Of a DNA stretch of 64,000 bases, positions 61,229-64,000 are shown in pieces (positions within the stretch are counted from its first letter, which is position 1; every line of letters begins with the position of its first letter). The stretch covers positions 2,230,154 through 2,294,153 of the forward strand of contig NZ_LR732912.1 in assembly GCF_902506065.1 (NCBI RefSeq). The letters run 5' to 3'. The DNA comes from Arthrobacter sp. 9V. GTDB lineage: Bacteria > Actinomycetota > Actinomycetes > Actinomycetales > Micrococcaceae. Under the pieces are notes generated by a model. That model searched no databases. It was not told where the DNA came from and was given only the letters and a program-made list of their open reading frames with translations. The translations under genes were made by a program, and so were the position numbers.

Positions 61229-62263
61229 TCAGCTGGACACCTTGAGCGCAACCTTCACGGCCACACCACTCGCCAACGATTCCTGAGCTGCATCCGCCAC
61301 CCGGGAGGCTGCTACCGCGTCCTCCGGGGTGCAGGGGTTCCCGCGTTCCCCCATCACCAGTTCAACAAACGCCACCATTTCTGAGCGGTAGGCCTGATCA
61401 AAGCGCTCGGCAAAGGTCTGATGCGGATTTCCTTGGGGAAAGGTGACTCCGTGTTCAGCCGAAGACACGGCCGTCTTTTCATCCAAGCCCACCATGACCG
61501 ACCCCGTGGAGCCTTGGACTTCCAGGCGGACATCGTGACCGGCCCCGTTGTACCGGCTGGCAGATACTGTTCCCACCGTGCCGTCGTCGAAAGTGATGAG
61601 CGCCAAGGCCGTATCCACATCACCTGCTTCTCCTATCCCGGGGTCGCCATTATTGGAACCTTTGGCGTAGACCTCCACGATTTCGCGGCCGGTCAACCAG
61701 CGGAGGATGTCAAAGTCGTGGACCGAGCAGTCCCTGAACAACCCGCCCGAGGTTGCCAGGAACGCGATGGGAGGCGGTGCCATATCGCAGGTGACGGCGC
61801 GCAGCGAGTGGATCCATCCCAACTCCCCGGCCTGGTAGGCGCGCCTGGCCTCCACATAGCCGGCATCAAAGCGCCGCTGATGGCCGATTTGTACCACGCC
61901 GTTGTTCTCTCGGATGTAGTCCAGCACGGGCAGGGCATCGGCAACATTCAGGGCAACTGGTTTCTCGCAGAAGACCGGGATGCCCGCATCCACCCCGGCC
62001 CGGATCAACTCAGGGTGGGTGGCCGTTCCCGTGGCAATGACCAGGCCATCAATGCCGGATTCCAACAGTTCCCCCACCGAAGGCACGAATTCTGCACCCA
62101 AGCCGGCTGCGACGGAGCGCGCGTGGTCCGTGGCAACGTCGGTGAGCATCAGGCGGATATTGACGCCCCTGCGGGCAAGGGTGTCCTTGAGGGCGACGAT
62201 GTTGTTTGCGTGCATGACGCCGATGCGACCCACACCAACAAGACCAAGAATGACATCACTCAT
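61229..62263 (-). CDS. Gfo/Idh/MocA dehydrogenase, inositol 2-dehydrogenase-like
   Basis: 344 residues. LGLVGVGRIGVMHANNI at about 6-22 is the NAD-binding motif. IPVFCEKPVALN is the EKP segment with the conserved Lys. QIGHQRRFDAGYVEARRAYQAGELG and GLFRDCSVHDFDILRWLTG supply the sugar-binding half (D-x3-H type). It is closest to IolG-type inositol 2-dehydrogenases, which oxidise myo-inositol at C2. The start overlaps the upstream paralogue by 4 bp. Confidence 0.85.
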   Translation of the reverse strand: MSDVILGLVGVGRIGVMHANNIVALKDTLARRGVNIRLMLTDVATDHARSVAAGLGAEFVPSVGELLESGIDGLVIATGTATHPELIRAGVDAGIPVFCEKPVALNVADALPVLDYIRENNGVVQIGHQRRFDAGYVEARRAYQAGELGWIHSLRAVTCDMAPPPIAFLATSGGLFRDCSVHDFDILRWLTGREIVEVYAKGSNNGDPGIGEAGDVDTALALITFDDGTVGTVSASRYNGAGHDVRLEVQGSTGSVMVGLDEKTAVSSAEHGVTFPQGNPHQTFAERFDQAYRSEMVAFVELVMGERGNPCTPEDAVAASRVADAAQESLASGVAVKVALKVSS

Positions 62264-63315
62264 ATTTTTCCTTCAAAGGTAGGAGCTTTTGGATGGGGGA
62301 ACACCACGCCGAGTTGGCGACGAATTTCATCGGCCACTTCCAGGGTGGCGATAGAGGCCGCCAGAGTCCGTTGGCTGAGTTGCGTGCTGCCTGCGGTAAC
62401 AGCCCTGGCCACCGCCGCGGCCTCATAATGAAGGCCTTCGAAGTGTCCGCCAGCTGGTTCCTCGTGGCGTAACCGGGTGCCGTCGGGGAACCGGACTTCG
62501 AACGCGCCGGGCATGTTGAAAGGCCCCTCGATCGCCAAAGTGGCTTCCGAGCCAACAATGGTGGCCGCAGTGGGCGTGAAGTTGTGCAGGTGCGTGTTCA
62601 CCACAGCCTGGGCACCGCCGTCGAACTGCATGACAGCCGATAGCTGGGCGTTGACCCCTGATTCATGGGGTTGACCTACGGCGTGCAGCCGCTGTGGACT
62701 TCCCAACACTTCAGTGATCAGGGCCAAAGGGTAAGTGCCCAGGTCAAGAAGCGGACCGCCAGCCAACACCGGGTCGAAGATGCGGTGCGAGGGATCAAAA
62801 TGTTCACCATACTCGGCAACGACCGTTGTGATGGTGCCCAACATCCCGGTCTCGATTATCTGCCGGATGACGTCGAATTTCGGGAGGAAGAACGTCCACA
62901 GTGCTTCGGCGGCAAAGACTCCTGCGGCCTCGGCCCGGAAAGCAATATCCCGCGCCTCGTATGCGTCCACACCGATCGGCTTTTCAACCAGGACGTGCTT
63001 GCCGGCGTCGATTGCCATGACAGCTGCCGTGTGGTGGTTGGTATGTGGCGTGCATACATAAACGATGTCCACCTCCGGGGCCGCGGCCAGTTCCTCATAG
63101 CTGCCGTAGGCAGAGGGGATGTTGTATGCCTCAGCAAAGGCTTTGGAACGCTCCAGCGAGCGGGACCCGACGGCGGCTATCACCTGCCCGGTATGCGCTT
63201 GGATGGATTCGGTGAACCGTTCTGCAATCCACCCTGGGCCCATGATGCCCCATCGGAGGACAGGAGCATCGCGGGATGCCGGGATGCGGGAATGAGGGAG
63301 CGTCGGTGGTGTCAC
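62260..63315 (-). CDS. Gfo/Idh/MocA family oxidoreductase
   Basis: 351 residues. RWGIMGPGWIAERFTESI is the NAD motif, and KHVLVEKPIGVDAYEA the EKP block. EALWTFFLPKFDVIRQII, and GGPLLDLGTYPLALITEVLG with Asp-x3-Tyr in place of His, place it nearer to the dihydrodiol/glucose-fructose oxidoreductase branch than to IolG. The substrate is unknown. It overlaps both neighbours by ATGA. Confidence 0.85.
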   Translation of the reverse strand: MTPPTLPHSRIPASRDAPVLRWGIMGPGWIAERFTESIQAHTGQVIAAVGSRSLERSKAFAEAYNIPSAYGSYEELAAAPEVDIVYVCTPHTNHHTAAVMAIDAGKHVLVEKPIGVDAYEARDIAFRAEAAGVFAAEALWTFFLPKFDVIRQIIETGMLGTITTVVAEYGEHFDPSHRIFDPVLAGGPLLDLGTYPLALITEVLGSPQRLHAVGQPHESGVNAQLSAVMQFDGGAQAVVNTHLHNFTPTAATIVGSEATLAIEGPFNMPGAFEVRFPDGTRLRHEEPAGGHFEGLHYEAAAVARAVTAGSTQLSQRTLAASIATLEVADEIRRQLGVVFPHPKAPTFEGKI

Positions 63316-64000
63316 GAGTAACTGACTTTCGTTGAGGTTCCATCGCTATGCAAAGACTGGATCATGGCTTGCGCAACGAGGGAGGCGTTGAGGCCGTCCT
63401 GCGCGCCGGCAAGGGGCGGGGTTTCTCCGTTGGCGAGGGCAGAGATCCACGCCTGCAGCTGGAGCCGGTAGGCATCGGCGAAGCGGGGGCGCCAATCGGG
63501 AGCGATGGGGGCTAGCTTGGCTCCATCCTGTTCGATGCCCAGAAGAGACGATTCCTGGAGTGAGGTGGTTCCCAGTTCGGAAACCACCTCGCAACGCGTC
63601 GTGTACCCGTACTGGGCATTGAGATACAGTTCCAACGTGGTGAGAGTCCCGTCCGCAGTTCGAAGGATCATGAACGACGGGTCCCGCAGGCCGGGTTCGG
63701 CACGCCGTGTACTCCGACCGGCCTGCCATGAGACTTCGGTGACAGGCGAGTCCAGCAGCCAGGGAACAATGTCCAGTTCGTGGATGGCCGAGTTGGTGAT
63801 GGCGGATTCCGCGGTTGTTCCCGGTGCTGCGGCGCCATTTCTGCTGACACAGTGCACCACGAGGGGCTCACCCTGCTCCCTGCCCAGCACGGAACGGCGC
63901 AAAGCCACGTAGCCCGGATCGAAGCGTCGCATAAACCCCAGGGACAGCAGCGAAGCGCCCGTCGCGGCCACAATGTCCGCGTCTGCTTCCACTACCTCCA
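63312..64000 (-). CDS. Gfo/Idh/MocA family dehydrogenase (partial, 5' end outside)
   Basis: The frame stays open to the window end, giving about 229 residues of the C-terminal domain. SLGFMRRFDPGYVALRRSVLGREQGEPLVVHC and AITNSAIHELDIVPWLLDSPVTEV (His-Glu-Leu-Asp site) are typical of IolG/IdhA. The NAD-binding part and the start lie beyond the window. It overlaps the next gene by 4 bp, so three paralogues form one operon. Confidence 0.85.
   Translation of the reverse strand, partial: EVVEADADIVAATGASLLSLGFMRRFDPGYVALRRSVLGREQGEPLVVHCVSRNGAAAPGTTAESAITNSAIHELDIVPWLLDSPVTEVSWQAGRSTRRAEPGLRDPSFMILRTADGTLTTLELYLNAQYGYTTRCEVVSELGTTSLQESSLLGIEQDGAKLAPIAPDWRPRFADAYRLQLQAWISALANGETPPLAGAQDGLNASLVAQAMIQSLHSDGTSTKVSYS

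Overview
The window reads as a chromosome segment of a high-GC Gram-positive bacterium of the Micrococcaceae, most likely Arthrobacter or Paenarthrobacter. This genus call is inference. It rests on GC-rich codon use, strong AAGGAGG-type ribosome binding sites, densely packed genes with many ATGA or TGATG start/stop overlaps, an LGFP-repeat wall protein, a fused oleBC gene and a carbon-catabolism gene set typical of soil actinobacteria. I see no tRNA, rRNA, CRISPR array, integrase or insertion sequence, and no gene-free stretch longer than about 250 bp.

Layout. 1-7.9 kb holds small housekeeping and stress genes: the end of a VWA-type protein, an MFS exporter, a DksA-like zinc protein, a PNPOx-like stress protein, an MBL hydrolase coupled to a RibD-like reductase, an NmrA-like/NTF2-like pair facing a TetR regulator across a clear palindrome, and arfB. 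8.0-31.7 kb is the most interesting region, an apparent flavonol rhamnoglucoside (rutin-like) catabolic island. A TetR gene faces a plus-strand operon of MFS transporter, GH1 beta-glucosidase, GH78 alpha-L-rhamnosidase and bicupin quercetin 2,3-dioxygenase. That operon ends at a 17-bp-stem terminator shared with an opposing nine-gene operon: a peptide/opine-type ABC importer with a fused permease-ATPase, three esterase domains in two genes, an FAH-family hydrolase, a flavin aromatic hydroxylase and a DUF3500 protein. An IclR gene faces the second operon. A second GH78 gene with its own TetR gene and a 24-bp palindrome closes the island. The proposed logic is removal of sugars outside or inside the cell, ring opening of the aglycone with CO release, ester hydrolysis of the depside, then hydroxylation and cleavage of the phenolic acids.

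31.7-38.8 kb is a second catabolic module: an M20 deacylase, an MHS-family permease, a PucR-type regulator, a YtcJ-like amidohydrolase and an allantoate/carbamoyl-amino-acid hydrolase. Its substrate is unknown but is probably an N-acyl or N-carbamoyl compound. 38.8-50.9 kb is mixed: an LGFP-repeat L,D-transpeptidase-like protein, a UvrA2-like ATPase, pyruvate oxidase, DUF3846, a 44-residue Lys-rich protein, a stand-alone LigD polymerase domain, a cation/proton antiporter, a cold-shock protein, a sulfide:quinone reductase-like enzyme, a HVA/TUDOR protein and a zinc-ribbon MBL protein.

50.9-55.7 kb is a complete oleA-oleBC-oleD operon for long-chain olefin synthesis through beta-lactones. 55.9-59.2 kb holds a molybdopterin oxidoreductase with an unusual Fe-S motif, translationally coupled to a small helical protein, and a ChaB-like protein. 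59.4-64 kb starts an inositol-type catabolic locus: GntR and iolB on the plus strand, and three Gfo/Idh/MocA dehydrogenases in a coupled minus-strand operon that runs off the window.
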